From Muribaculaceae bacterium (GTDB lineage: Bacteria; Bacteroidota; Bacteroidia; Bacteroidales; Muribaculaceae): 64,000 nt of DNA. The position numbers and the translations under genes were made by a program. The notes under the pieces are model-generated. The model saw nothing but the letters and a program-made list of their open reading frames with translations, was not told the DNA's origin and searched no databases. The first letter of the stretch is position 1. Each line of letters starts with the position of its first letter. Where the stretch lies: NCBI GenBank assembly GCA_011959405.1, contig BLLX01000001.1:49084-113083 (forward strand). Direction: 5' to 3'. Shown here piece after piece: positions 1 through 8,761 of this stretch.

Positions 1-979
1 AGTATACGCACATGGTGTTGTACGGCAGTTCGTACATGAGCGAGCGGAAGTTTCTCACGAAAGTGCCGTAGACGTCGTCGGTGATAATCATGAGGTCCGG
101 ATTGTCGTTCTTCACAATGTCCACCAGTTGACGGATAGTGTCGGAAGACAGTGTGTAGCTTGGCGGATTGCTCGGGTTGATGATGCATAGGAGCTTGATG
201 GACGGGTCGCGCAATTTGTCGACTTCCTCTGCGGGATACTGCCATGTATGGTAGCCGTCGTGCTGCACTTTGTCGGCATTGATGTTGACTACTTCGAAGT
301 CGAACCGGTCAAGATGGGGTATCTCAATATAAGGCGTGAAGGCGGGAACCATCAGAGCGATTTTGTCGCCTTTGCCGATAAGTTTGTTTTCCTGTATGGA
401 ATCGAAGGCATAGCACATACCGGCGGTGCCGCCTTCGGTGGCAAACAGATCGTATGTCGATTTGTCGTCGCCGCCGCCCATGGCCAGACGCAGATAGTCG
501 CGTACCATGGCTTCGGCGCTGTGCAGCATGCGGTCGGGGGTAGGGTATTGGTCTCCTATGACGGCTTCTGCGAATTCATGGGCCAGAGCATCGGGGTCAA
601 ATTCATGTTTCGATATCAGATATTCGAAAGTGCGGCTGATGAGGGACGCTCCGTTTTCATCTTTATGGTCGTTGAGAAATTCGCGCAAGCGCTCGGCTAT
701 GCCCTGCGGGGAGGGGATTCCGGCTATGCCTACCGTATTGTCGGCGATGCGTCGGCACTCTTCAAGACCGAATTTTCCCAGCAGAAAGAATGCTTCACGG
801 GGTTCGGTTGCTATCCAGTTGGGGTTGCCGCGTCCGGCATTGAGGAATGTTGCGGTGGAATTGTGGGCGTCGGCCTGAGCCATCTCTATGAGCCTGTTTT
901 TGATTTCAAAAGGACTCATCTGCTCGAGACGTTTTTCGAAATCACGATTTTCGGGGTTGATGTGTTCGTTGTTTTTCAT
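1..979 (-). CDS. aspD: Aspartate 4-decarboxylase / aspartate aminotransferase (bifunctional AspD type), 3' end cut by window edge
   Basis: Reverse translation from ATG at 979: MKNNEHINPENRDFEKRLEQMSPFEIKNRLIEMAQ...GRGNPNWIATEPREAFFLLGKFG...NPSNPPSYTLSSDTIRQLVDIVKNDNPDLMIITDDVYGTFV; PLP fold-type I aminotransferase motifs; adjacent to AspT. Absent from ORF track because the frame is open at the window edge. Confidence 0.88.
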   Translation of the reverse strand, partial: MKNNEHINPENRDFEKRLEQMSPFEIKNRLIEMAQADAHNSTATFLNAGRGNPNWIATEPREAFFLLGKFGLEECRRIADNTVGIAGIPSPQGIAERLREFLNDHKDENGASLISRTFEYLISKHEFDPDALAHEFAEAVIGDQYPTPDRMLHSAEAMVRDYLRLAMGGGDDKSTYDLFATEGGTAGMCYAFDSIQENKLIGKGDKIALMVPAFTPYIEIPHLDRFDFEVVNINADKVQHDGYHTWQYPAEEVDKLRDPSIKLLCIINPSNPPSYTLSSDTIRQLVDIVKNDNPDLMIITDDVYGTFVRNFRSLMYELPYNTMCVY

Positions 980-1032
980 TGTTTTGAGGTTAGGGAGTTG
1001 ACGTCGGTATAGACGTGTTTGTAATATGTGGG

Positions 1033-2742
1033 CTATGATGTCATCAGCACTATGGCCACACCCATCAATATCAGCATTGTGTTGCCGACGGCGTATGTGA
1101 CCGTGTAGCCCATGGCAGGCAGAGTGCTGTCCAATGATTCCTGTATGGCGCCTAGGGCCGCGGTGGTGGTGCGGCTTCCGGCACAGCAGCCGAGGTTTAT
1201 GGCCGGGCGGAACTTGAATATTTTATGCCCGATGATGACACTGAGTATTAGCGGAAGCGATGTGCAGACTATGCCTGCCAGAAACAGTCCGAAGCCCACT
1301 TCCTTGATTCCGCTGACGAATGATGGCCCGGATGTGATGCCGATTACGGCGATAAACATGTTCAGGCCAAGATTGTTCATGATCCATACGGCTTCCTTGG
1401 GAATGCGTCCGAATGATGGGCGTTTCGACCGGAGCCATCCGAAAATCAGACCTGAGATCAGAGTGCCGCCGCTTGTGCTGATACTGACCGGGATATTGCC
1501 GGCATGAATTGTGAGTACACCTATCAGACAGCCTATTACTATGCCGAGACCGACGAGTATGAGGTCTGATGCTGTTTTGGGACGGTCAACGTATCCGAGT
1601 CGGGGGGCGGCAGTGTTGACTTCCGATGCGAGTCCTACAAGAGTCAGAGTGTCTCCTGCCATGAGTTTTGTTTTGGCCAACACGGGAATGGCCACACCTC
1701 CGCGGTCGATTGATTTGATCGAAACCCCGTACATGTATGTCTGTGAGCGCAGCTCATCGACTGTAAGCCCGGCTACGGTTTTTCTGGTGATCATTACAGG
1801 AATCTGTTCTGCCGGGAAGTCAAGAAGTTCGGCATCGTTGACTTCAGGGCCGATCCAGCTTTCGTCTTCGATTATATATTCGCGGCGTCCGCTCAACACT
1901 ATTTCATCTCCTTTGGTGATGCGGGTTTCCGGAGTCGGTTCGATGATGTTGTGGCCTGAGCGTACGCGTTCGATAAACAGGCGTCGGCCTTGTGAGTGCA
2001 GATGCGACTCGATCTGGGCGACGCTCTGTGGAGAGTCGAAGAAATCGGATGTGACGCTGTATGCGCGGAAAGCCACCGGGCGGTTGGCGATGATGTATGC
2101 CGGATCGGATGTGAGCGAACTTTCGTTCATTTCCTTCTCAAGGGCTGCGGTGTCGGCCTTGACTTTCTTGATTCCGCCAAGCATCCATGGTCCGAGGTTG
2201 GCAAGGATATATGCAGATCCGATAGTGCCGAACACATAACACACCGCGTAGGCCACAGGAATAATGTCGATCAATGCTTTTTTACGCGCAGCATCAATTC
2301 CGAGAGTTCCCATGGTGTCGGTGCCGACACCTATCACCGCGGAAATTGTCTGTGATCCGGAAAATAATCCGACGGCTTCACCGGCATTGTAGCCCATGAC
2401 TTTGACCACGCCCCACGTGACTGACAGGCAGAGCAGACACACGACAGCGGCAAAAAGCACCTGCTTTATGCCGTCGCCGCGTAAAGCCCGGAAAAACTGT
2501 GGACCGACGCTATAGCCGATCGCAAAAAGAAAAAGCAGAAAAAATACGTTTTTGACAGGCCCGGGGATGGCTATGTCCATCTGACCGACCAAAACTCCGA
2601 CGAGGAGGACCGAAGTCACTACCCCGAGCGAGAATCCCTTGTATTTCAGAGAGCCTATCCAGAACCCGATTCCGATAGTCAGGAAAATCGGAATGGAAGG
2701 ATTGTCGCGGCATGTCTGAGCAAACCAATCGAATAGTTCCAT
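1033..2742 (-). CDS. aspT: Aspartate-alanine antiporter (AAE family, two TrkA-C/RCK domains between TM blocks)
   Basis: 569 aa, TM-rich; GCCAGSRTTTAALGAIQE and LFSGSQTISAVIG repeats; central hydrophilic RCK-like domains; directly downstream of aspD. Confidence 0.88.
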   Translation of the reverse strand: MELFDWFAQTCRDNPSIPIFLTIGIGFWIGSLKYKGFSLGVVTSVLLVGVLVGQMDIAIPGPVKNVFFLLFLFAIGYSVGPQFFRALRGDGIKQVLFAAVVCLLCLSVTWGVVKVMGYNAGEAVGLFSGSQTISAVIGVGTDTMGTLGIDAARKKALIDIIPVAYAVCYVFGTIGSAYILANLGPWMLGGIKKVKADTAALEKEMNESSLTSDPAYIIANRPVAFRAYSVTSDFFDSPQSVAQIESHLHSQGRRLFIERVRSGHNIIEPTPETRITKGDEIVLSGRREYIIEDESWIGPEVNDAELLDFPAEQIPVMITRKTVAGLTVDELRSQTYMYGVSIKSIDRGGVAIPVLAKTKLMAGDTLTLVGLASEVNTAAPRLGYVDRPKTASDLILVGLGIVIGCLIGVLTIHAGNIPVSISTSGGTLISGLIFGWLRSKRPSFGRIPKEAVWIMNNLGLNMFIAVIGITSGPSFVSGIKEVGFGLFLAGIVCTSLPLILSVIIGHKIFKFRPAINLGCCAGSRTTTAALGAIQESLDSTLPAMGYTVTYAVGNTMLILMGVAIVLMTS

Positions 2743-2825
2743 GGAAAAATAAATAGTGTGTGTTTAAATTTTAATTATTGTGTTAAATCTGGTAGATAGA
2801 TATCGTGTGTCGGATGTTCTGATGT

Positions 2826-2867
2826 AAAACGCCGGACTCCGTATGATGGTTCGGAGTCCGGTGTTTT
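2826..2867. terminator. Strong hairpin, terminator-like
   Basis: aaaacgccggactccg / cggagtccggtgtttt inverted repeat with T-rich flanks. Confidence 0.7.
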
Positions 2868-2892
2868 GTGCGATTGAAAATCGAGCGAGAGT

Positions 2893-3102
2893 TTAGTATC
2901 CTTTGGAATGAGGAAAATAATCGAAGTCGGTCAGTTGGTTGTCGGGATCGGGGCGGTCGAATGAGAGATCGGACATGTCTGTGTCCGGTTGGACATCAGA
3001 AATAACGTGACCTTCGCTTTCTGCAGTCTTATTGAATGGATCAGGCGGCGGTATTCTGCTCCCGGAGCAGTCTTGTCCTTTGAGATTGTTCTTGTCATTC
3101 AT
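2893..3102 (-). CDS. Small acidic hypothetical protein (69 aa)
   Basis: ORF directly downstream of the GT2 gene on the same strand, followed by a terminator-like hairpin. Confidence 0.45.
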   Translation of the reverse strand: MNDKNNLKGQDCSGSRIPPPDPFNKTAESEGHVISDVQPDTDMSDLSFDRPDPDNQLTDFDYFPHSKGY

Positions 3103-3191
3103 CTTGTTTTAGAGTTTGTGTTATATTCGCAAATGTAGCAAAAAAATCGAAGAACGCAAATTTACAATCCTTCAAGTGTGTTGCAAAGATT

Positions 3192-4169
3192 TTACCCCTT
3201 CTCAGTATTGATTGCCATTGATTTGAGAATAGAACCATACTCTCTCCACATCGCATTTATGATTTTGTCATTCTTGATGTGGTGGGTCAATGAGCGGGTC
3301 ATATCTTCAAAGGCCTTCCGTTCGCTGTCAGTGTTGCGTAATGCTATCTGTGCACATGTCCTGTAGATTGCCCTGATGTCCATAATAAAGAACGGATAAG
3401 CTGGTGAGGTCGGTTGCATCGCGCAGTATGTCTCGGACATAATTCTGACAATATTCATAAGGGATTGCAGCCGTGTGGCTTGCGATGTCGACGATGTAAT
3501 GGAGCCTGACGAGCGACGGCGGTATGCGTAGTGTGGCATAGAACCGAATGTAACAGATTTGGCGTGCAGCAGCATATGTGGTGTCCATAACTCATCTTCG
3601 TGAATCAATCCCGGCTCAAAGAATAATTCCGATTGTTCCAGCATAGAGCGACGGCAGAAATATGTATAAACCATCGGGGCGAACCGTCGGGACCGGACAA
3701 CCGAGTTCAAGTATTCAGCGCCGGTCATTATGGGGTGTTCATTATGCAGGTTTTCAGAATAACTCCAGATACCTACAGCCCCGTTGTCATAATAGATCTT
3801 TACTTTGCCTACCACAACATCGACATCTCCCCGATGAGCAATGCTCAAATAGTAATGCAGTGAGTCGGGCAATAGCCAGTCGTCACTGTCCACGAAGAGC
3901 ACATACTTACCGACGGCTGACCGTAGGCCTGTATTTCTTGCGACCGAAAGCCCCTGATTCTTCTGACACTCGTACCGAATGCGGCTATCTTGCTTTGCAT
4001 ACCGCTTTAGAATGTCGACAGAGTTGTCCGTGGAACCGTCATTTACTATGATGACTTCCATATTTACTCCTTTTTGCGACAGGATAGAATCCAGGCACGT
4101 TGTAATGAATGTTTCAGTATTATATACCGGTACAATAACCGATAGCTCCGGTTGTGGTCGCTTGTTCAT
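3192..4169 (-). CDS. Glycosyltransferase family 2
   Basis: PELSVIVPVYNTETFITTCLDSILSQ...EVIIVNDGSTDNS...VLFVDSDDWL: GT-A fold motifs. Confidence 0.93.
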   Translation of the reverse strand: MNKRPQPELSVIVPVYNTETFITTCLDSILSQKGVNMEVIIVNDGSTDNSVDILKRYAKQDSRIRYECQKNQGLSVARNTGLRSAVGKYVLFVDSDDWLLPDSLHYYLSIAHRGDVDVVVGKVKIYYDNGAVGIWSYSENLHNEHPIMTGAEYLNSVVRSRRFAPMVYTYFCRRSMLEQSELFFEPGLIHEDELWTPHMLLHAKSVTFGSMPHYAYRRRSSGSITSSTSQATRLQSLMNIVRIMSETYCAMQPTSPAYPFFIMDIRAIYRTCAQIALRNTDSERKAFEDMTRSLTHHIKNDKIINAMWREYGSILKSMAINTEKG

Positions 4170-4290
4170 ATTCCTGTATCGTTTATTTTATGGAACATAC
4201 ATTTTTAACAATTTGTTTACCGGAAACAGTCATTCTGAACCTTGTGTCAGAATATATTGTTTTGCTTAAATAAATTCTATACTTTCCGCT

Positions 4291-5031
4291 ATGGCAAATT
4301 ATCCTACTCTTGCGGTTCTGATCAGGTCTCATAACGCGATAGGACGCATTGACTCATGTATTGCTTCGGTGCATTCTAAACAGATTCTGCAACCTGACAA
4401 AATTTATGTATGCGATGACTGTAGCACGGATGGCACGTGGGCGTTCCTGCAATCCCAATATGGCAACGACAAGCACTTCGTTTTGCTTCGGAATGATTCC
4501 AACCACGGCCCGGGATATACGATGAGACGCCTTATAAAGTCATGCGATACTGATTATTATATGCTGATAGACGACGATGATACATGGATAAGATCTGATG
4601 TCGTCGAACGTGTAACGCTCGATATTGTGTCCCACGATTTTCCGGACAAAATCTATTATAGGGCCAACGATGTGTGCAACTGGCGGCTCCACACCATTTT
4701 CGCTTACAAGACCAAACGGATGCAGGAATTGGCTTACTTTTCTTTATGGTGTAATGATGATGACTATACATTGCAGACTTTAGGCCCTGATTTTAAGGAA
4801 ACAATATTGGACGATTATGTTTTTCAATGTACTTATGTCGGCCACGGGATAAGCCGTCTCAGGCCGTCAACAATATATAGATACCTTCATCAGATATGCA
4901 AAAACATATATCTTGGAAATATGGAACTTGCAGCACGGATGTATCTGCAATTCCCTTATCTTAACGAGTGTTCAGCACAAGATAGGGTAATATATGATGA
5001 ACTGACAGACTATTTCAATATAACAAAATAA
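4291..5031 (+). CDS. Glycosyltransferase family 2 (divergent)
   Basis: LAVLIRSHNAIGRIDSCIASV...IYVCDDCSTDGTW...YMLIDDDDTW. Confidence 0.88.
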   Translation: MANYPTLAVLIRSHNAIGRIDSCIASVHSKQILQPDKIYVCDDCSTDGTWAFLQSQYGNDKHFVLLRNDSNHGPGYTMRRLIKSCDTDYYMLIDDDDTWIRSDVVERVTLDIVSHDFPDKIYYRANDVCNWRLHTIFAYKTKRMQELAYFSLWCNDDDYTLQTLGPDFKETILDDYVFQCTYVGHGISRLRPSTIYRYLHQICKNIYLGNMELAARMYLQFPYLNECSAQDRVIYDELTDYFNITK

Positions 5032-5047
5032 AGGACAACCGAGCCTA

Positions 5048-6292
5048 TTATTCCGCAGATATAAGTTTGCGGAATAGTTTCATATATTTGTTTGCCATTG
5101 CAGATGCTGAATACTTTGTGCGCAATAAACGGCGGTTGTATGCCGCATATTGTTTCTTTTGCTCCATAGGTGCATTTAATGCTTGTTTAATTGACTTGGC
5201 AAGACGATGAGCGTAGGCATCAACTTGTAAAACGTTTCCGATATTAGCTATAAAAGCATTTTTCCCGGAAATAAACATATCTTTTAACCCATTGCCGTTT
5301 GAGGATACTATTAAAATCCCAGCATTCATCATCTCCATCGCGGTATAACTACATTGCTCCGAGTATGATGACAAAATCCCAACATCAGCAATAGAGTACC
5401 ACTTACATATGTCGTGATTAGCAATTTGCCCTGTAAATATAATATTCGATGACATATTCTTGAAAAATTCCCAGTATTTAAAGTATCCATATGGATTTCC
5501 AACTAAGATACAGCGTAAATATGGGTGTGTTTGGCGCACATATTCAACCGCTTTGAAAAGAGCTATTACGCCTTTGGATTCATCTGGCCGAGCAACAAAT
5601 ATTAGGACCTCGTCTTCGACACGGAGTCCCATTTCTCTGCGTGCACGAGCGATGTTACGTCGGCAAGTAGGTGTCAGATCTATCCCATTAACGATTTTAT
5701 ATATTTTTGATTCAGGGACTTTATATATAGTACGTAGGTATTTGTCAGTAGATTCTGATAAACATATAACAGCATCGGCAATCCGATATATTGCTTGTTC
5801 TGTGTTGTAATAATTGGATATTCTTCTAAATGTCTCTTCAGATACTATTTGTGGCTTGTTTCCCATAGTTATTTGCAAAAATAAACTTGCATCACCAAAT
5901 AATGGTGAACACCATCCTTGATTATGTATTAAAAATACAATCTTAGACAGCGGAAATTCTCTTTTCATATGTAGCATATTTTGTTCGCATGGAGAATGAT
6001 TAAATAGCACTACGTTATATGGAGAATCCACAATATATTGTTTTAATAATGGCCATATAATTTCTCCAGCATCACGCCAATTGCCTCCATTTACACATGG
6101 CACAGCAAATTCAACTCCATTTTTATATGTATAAGTTGTTAAATCTGTACATTGTGAATTAAGTGAAATGAGAATCACAGTTACATTCACTTCCTTATTG
6201 AGCATTGAGAGCAATATATTACGATAGGTGCCTATGCCATTATTCTCAGAAGTACTATGTTCATCAACAAATATCACAGTAATGGCAGTCAT
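5048..6292 (-). CDS. Glycosyltransferase, GT4/GT1-like (GT-B fold)
   Basis: IVFLIHNQGWC...VICLSESTDKYL...IVNGIDLTP...LIFVARPDESKGVIALFKAVEYV...GILSSYSEQCSYTAMEMMNAGILIVSSNGNGLKD. Confidence 0.9.
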   Translation of the reverse strand: MTAITVIFVDEHSTSENNGIGTYRNILLSMLNKEVNVTVILISLNSQCTDLTTYTYKNGVEFAVPCVNGGNWRDAGEIIWPLLKQYIVDSPYNVVLFNHSPCEQNMLHMKREFPLSKIVFLIHNQGWCSPLFGDASLFLQITMGNKPQIVSEETFRRISNYYNTEQAIYRIADAVICLSESTDKYLRTIYKVPESKIYKIVNGIDLTPTCRRNIARARREMGLRVEDEVLIFVARPDESKGVIALFKAVEYVRQTHPYLRCILVGNPYGYFKYWEFFKNMSSNIIFTGQIANHDICKWYSIADVGILSSYSEQCSYTAMEMMNAGILIVSSNGNGLKDMFISGKNAFIANIGNVLQVDAYAHRLAKSIKQALNAPMEQKKQYAAYNRRLLRTKYSASAMANKYMKLFRKLISAE

Positions 6293-6349
6293 ATAGGGTA
6301 TTGATTTTGTGTTACTTCATATTAATAGGTTATAGTCGCACAGATATTA

Positions 6350-7894
6350 TTAGATTGGAAAATAATAATAATCCTCCAATGAATATGGTGGAACCAATTC
6401 TATACCATTAATAAGTACTGTCGGAGTTCCTTGCAGTCGGTTGTCTGAATGCCATGCTCTGTGCTTTTCAACCTCTTTCAAGACATTTTCTGTTGTGATA
6501 TCTAAATTATATTTATTAAAGAACGATTTTCCATATTGCCTTCCCTTTTCATACCACTCAGTTAAGATATCCCAAGTTTGGCTCGCTCCGAGTTGCTGAT
6601 AGGCTGCAATTATATAGCGATTTGCAAAATCATATTCTGGTGAAAAATAGGTAAATACATACTTGACGCTGACATTGACTCCAGGGAAATCATTAAGTCT
6701 CGCATGCATAGCAGAGCACGGATTACAAAAAGGATTACTGAACACCGTAATCTGATGTAAAGCATCGGGATTGCCAAAGACAAGCGAACTACAATTGTCA
6801 TCACTAGTGTCGAATCGTTCAGCATTTCCTTCAATTGCGGTAAATACCATACCATTTTCTTTTAGGATATTGAAGTCTTTAAGCAATTGTTTGGATTGTT
6901 GATGTTTTGAAAGAATATACATCAATTCCGATAGGAGTAATACCGCTAATACATATCCTGAGATTAAATATATTGTATTATTCAAGATAAATGAATAATC
7001 ATATAGTTCACGACTGACAAAACATACAATTACTTGTGCCCACAACAGCACGATAGAGGAGAGACATAGAATACACCAACTTTTGATTCGAAATTTTTGA
7101 TACCAGACACTCCATAATGTGAATGGCAACGTACAGGTAGCTATCCAAAAATATGAGTTGAGCAATTGCGGAATCCATATTAGCACAAATGCGTTGACAA
7201 AGAAATAACCAAAACCGATTTCGCTGAATTTGGCTACCTTGAAAAAATTTGCCGCATTTGATTGTGAAACAGACTCACAACTCCCATTCTTAACCAGGTC
7301 ACACAATGTTTTGGAAACGTTATTGGGAATATGCAACTGTTGTAGTAATAATAGGTATGAGACTCCTAATCCGAGCATATTTATAAATATAAGAATCCAC
7401 CAATAAATATATTGAACCATATGGTTTTGTAAGACACCAATAATGCATATAGCCACGATACACAAACCTATGCCAGTTTTTTTGAGCACTTGAATGCTTT
7501 CGTTAATAAGATGTGTTTTATATTCGGGCTCGCTACTATTATCTGAAACTGAAATTAGAATCATTACACCATTCCAGTCTTGAACAAATATCTTTGAGGA
7601 TACCGTTATGGTTTTATTACGAGTCCCATCTTTAAGTTTAATCAGACTATCAGTTACTGATTCGACAATCATGAACTGATTCTTATAAATAATTATGCAT
7701 GGGGTCTTAATGAGTGTTAGATTCTCTTTGTGTACAACTTTTACGCATTGATAATATAGTTTATAAAGAGACATTACGTGGCAAAGCCCATATATTGAAG
7801 TAATGTTAGGAATTGTCTCAATCTGTTTTTTTAACCAACTTTGCGTATATTTGACTCCCAATTTCTGAAAGACACATTCAATAAAATTTAACAT
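6350..7894 (-). CDS. C39-like domain / vitamin K epoxide reductase / thioredoxin-fold fusion protein
   Basis: N-terminal C39-like fold segment (ITSIYGLCHVMSLYKL...TPCIIIYKNQFMIVESV...WNGVMILI), TM block with WCILCLSSIVLLWAQ (VKOR CxxC), C-terminal Trx motif FSNPFCNPCSAMHARL and GTPTVLING. Confidence 0.85.
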   Translation of the reverse strand: MLNFIECVFQKLGVKYTQSWLKKQIETIPNITSIYGLCHVMSLYKLYYQCVKVVHKENLTLIKTPCIIIYKNQFMIVESVTDSLIKLKDGTRNKTITVSSKIFVQDWNGVMILISVSDNSSEPEYKTHLINESIQVLKKTGIGLCIVAICIIGVLQNHMVQYIYWWILIFINMLGLGVSYLLLLQQLHIPNNVSKTLCDLVKNGSCESVSQSNAANFFKVAKFSEIGFGYFFVNAFVLIWIPQLLNSYFWIATCTLPFTLWSVWYQKFRIKSWCILCLSSIVLLWAQVIVCFVSRELYDYSFILNNTIYLISGYVLAVLLLSELMYILSKHQQSKQLLKDFNILKENGMVFTAIEGNAERFDTSDDNCSSLVFGNPDALHQITVFSNPFCNPCSAMHARLNDFPGVNVSVKYVFTYFSPEYDFANRYIIAAYQQLGASQTWDILTEWYEKGRQYGKSFFNKYNLDITTENVLKEVEKHRAWHSDNRLQGTPTVLINGIELVPPYSLEDYYYFPI

Positions 7895-8150
7895 ACGTCA
7901 TATTTTTGGAAAACGGAGCATCATAAATCATTCTGTAGAAAACATTATCGTTAAGCTAAAAAGTAGTAATCAAATAATTTGTTCATTCATTACATAATCA
8001 ATTAAGCATTACGATAATGTCTTTATTTAAACTTTCAATTTGTTTTATCGTTTTGTCTAAAACGTCTGTGTCCAAATATTTGTTCATATAACTTAATATA
8101 TGAACAGATCATCCATAGTTAGTCCAATTGCAATGATTTTGCTACATCAG

Positions 8151-8181
8151 TAAAAAGGGCCTGATAGTGCTCAGGCCCTTG
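8151..8181 (-). terminator. Rho-independent terminator downstream of Cys-rich peptide 1
   Basis: aagggcctga-tagtgc-tcaggccctt; on the minus strand followed by TTTTT. Confidence 0.85.
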
Positions 8182-8204
8182 AGTTAATAGAAAATAGCTC
8201 GTGA

Positions 8205-8561
8205 TTATAGCAAATACCGCTTGTTGCAATCCTCTGAGAGATATCTCTCAGTACAGCCATTTTGGGTCCCAGACCCATCTGATTCTCCTCCCGTGCCTGA
8301 GTCGATACCATCAGAGCATTTGTACTTATGCCCATCGCATATGATTGAGAGATACATACCTAAATTGGAGTTATAATCTCCCATCATACAATCACCATTT
8401 GCGCTTGAGCAAGATATTGTAACGCCAGCACAGTTCATAGTTAACGTACAGCTTTGTTTTGGACCAAAAGAGAAGGTCATACCCGAAGCGACCATCGCTT
8501 TTTGTTCTTCAGGGGTCAATGGGACAATCTGTTCCAAACTGTTGTTATTAAGATTATTCAT
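8205..8561 (-). CDS. Cys-rich leader peptide 1 (118 aa, 8 Cys), RiPP/secreted-peptide-like
   Basis: Leader NNNSLEQIVPLTPEEQKAMVASG then QSC-x5-C-x6-C-x6-C...IIC-x6-CSDG; homologous to the ORFs at 14528-14993 and 15377-15679. Confidence 0.75.
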   Translation of the reverse strand: MNNLNNNSLEQIVPLTPEEQKAMVASGMTFSFGPKQSCTLTMNCAGVTISCSSANGDCMMGDYNSNLGMYLSIICDGHKYKCSDGIDSGTGGESDGSGTQNGCTERYLSEDCNKRYLL

Positions 8562-8761
8562 AATAGTTTTGTTTAGATGCTATAAACATCATAGTATCAT
8601 ATATATAACAGAACACTGGGGCAAATGTTCACTCTTTGATGGGAAATATGGTTTAATACTGCACACGACTTTGAGCCATCCGGCTGATTAATATTTCCAG
8701 GAAAGTGGTACAACTGATACTATTGATATTCTGTTATTAAAGTTATCATGACGACGTATAG

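Noticed and set aside
248-1012. 254-aa plus-strand ORF
   Set aside because: Antisense to the aspD coding frame, which shows clear aminotransferase motifs.
3192-6292. Capsule/LPS biosynthesis locus
   Set aside because: No Wzx/Wzy, sugar-nucleotide synthesis or chain-length genes in the window; GTs sit with peptide and redox genes instead, though an unlinked LPS role cannot be excluded.
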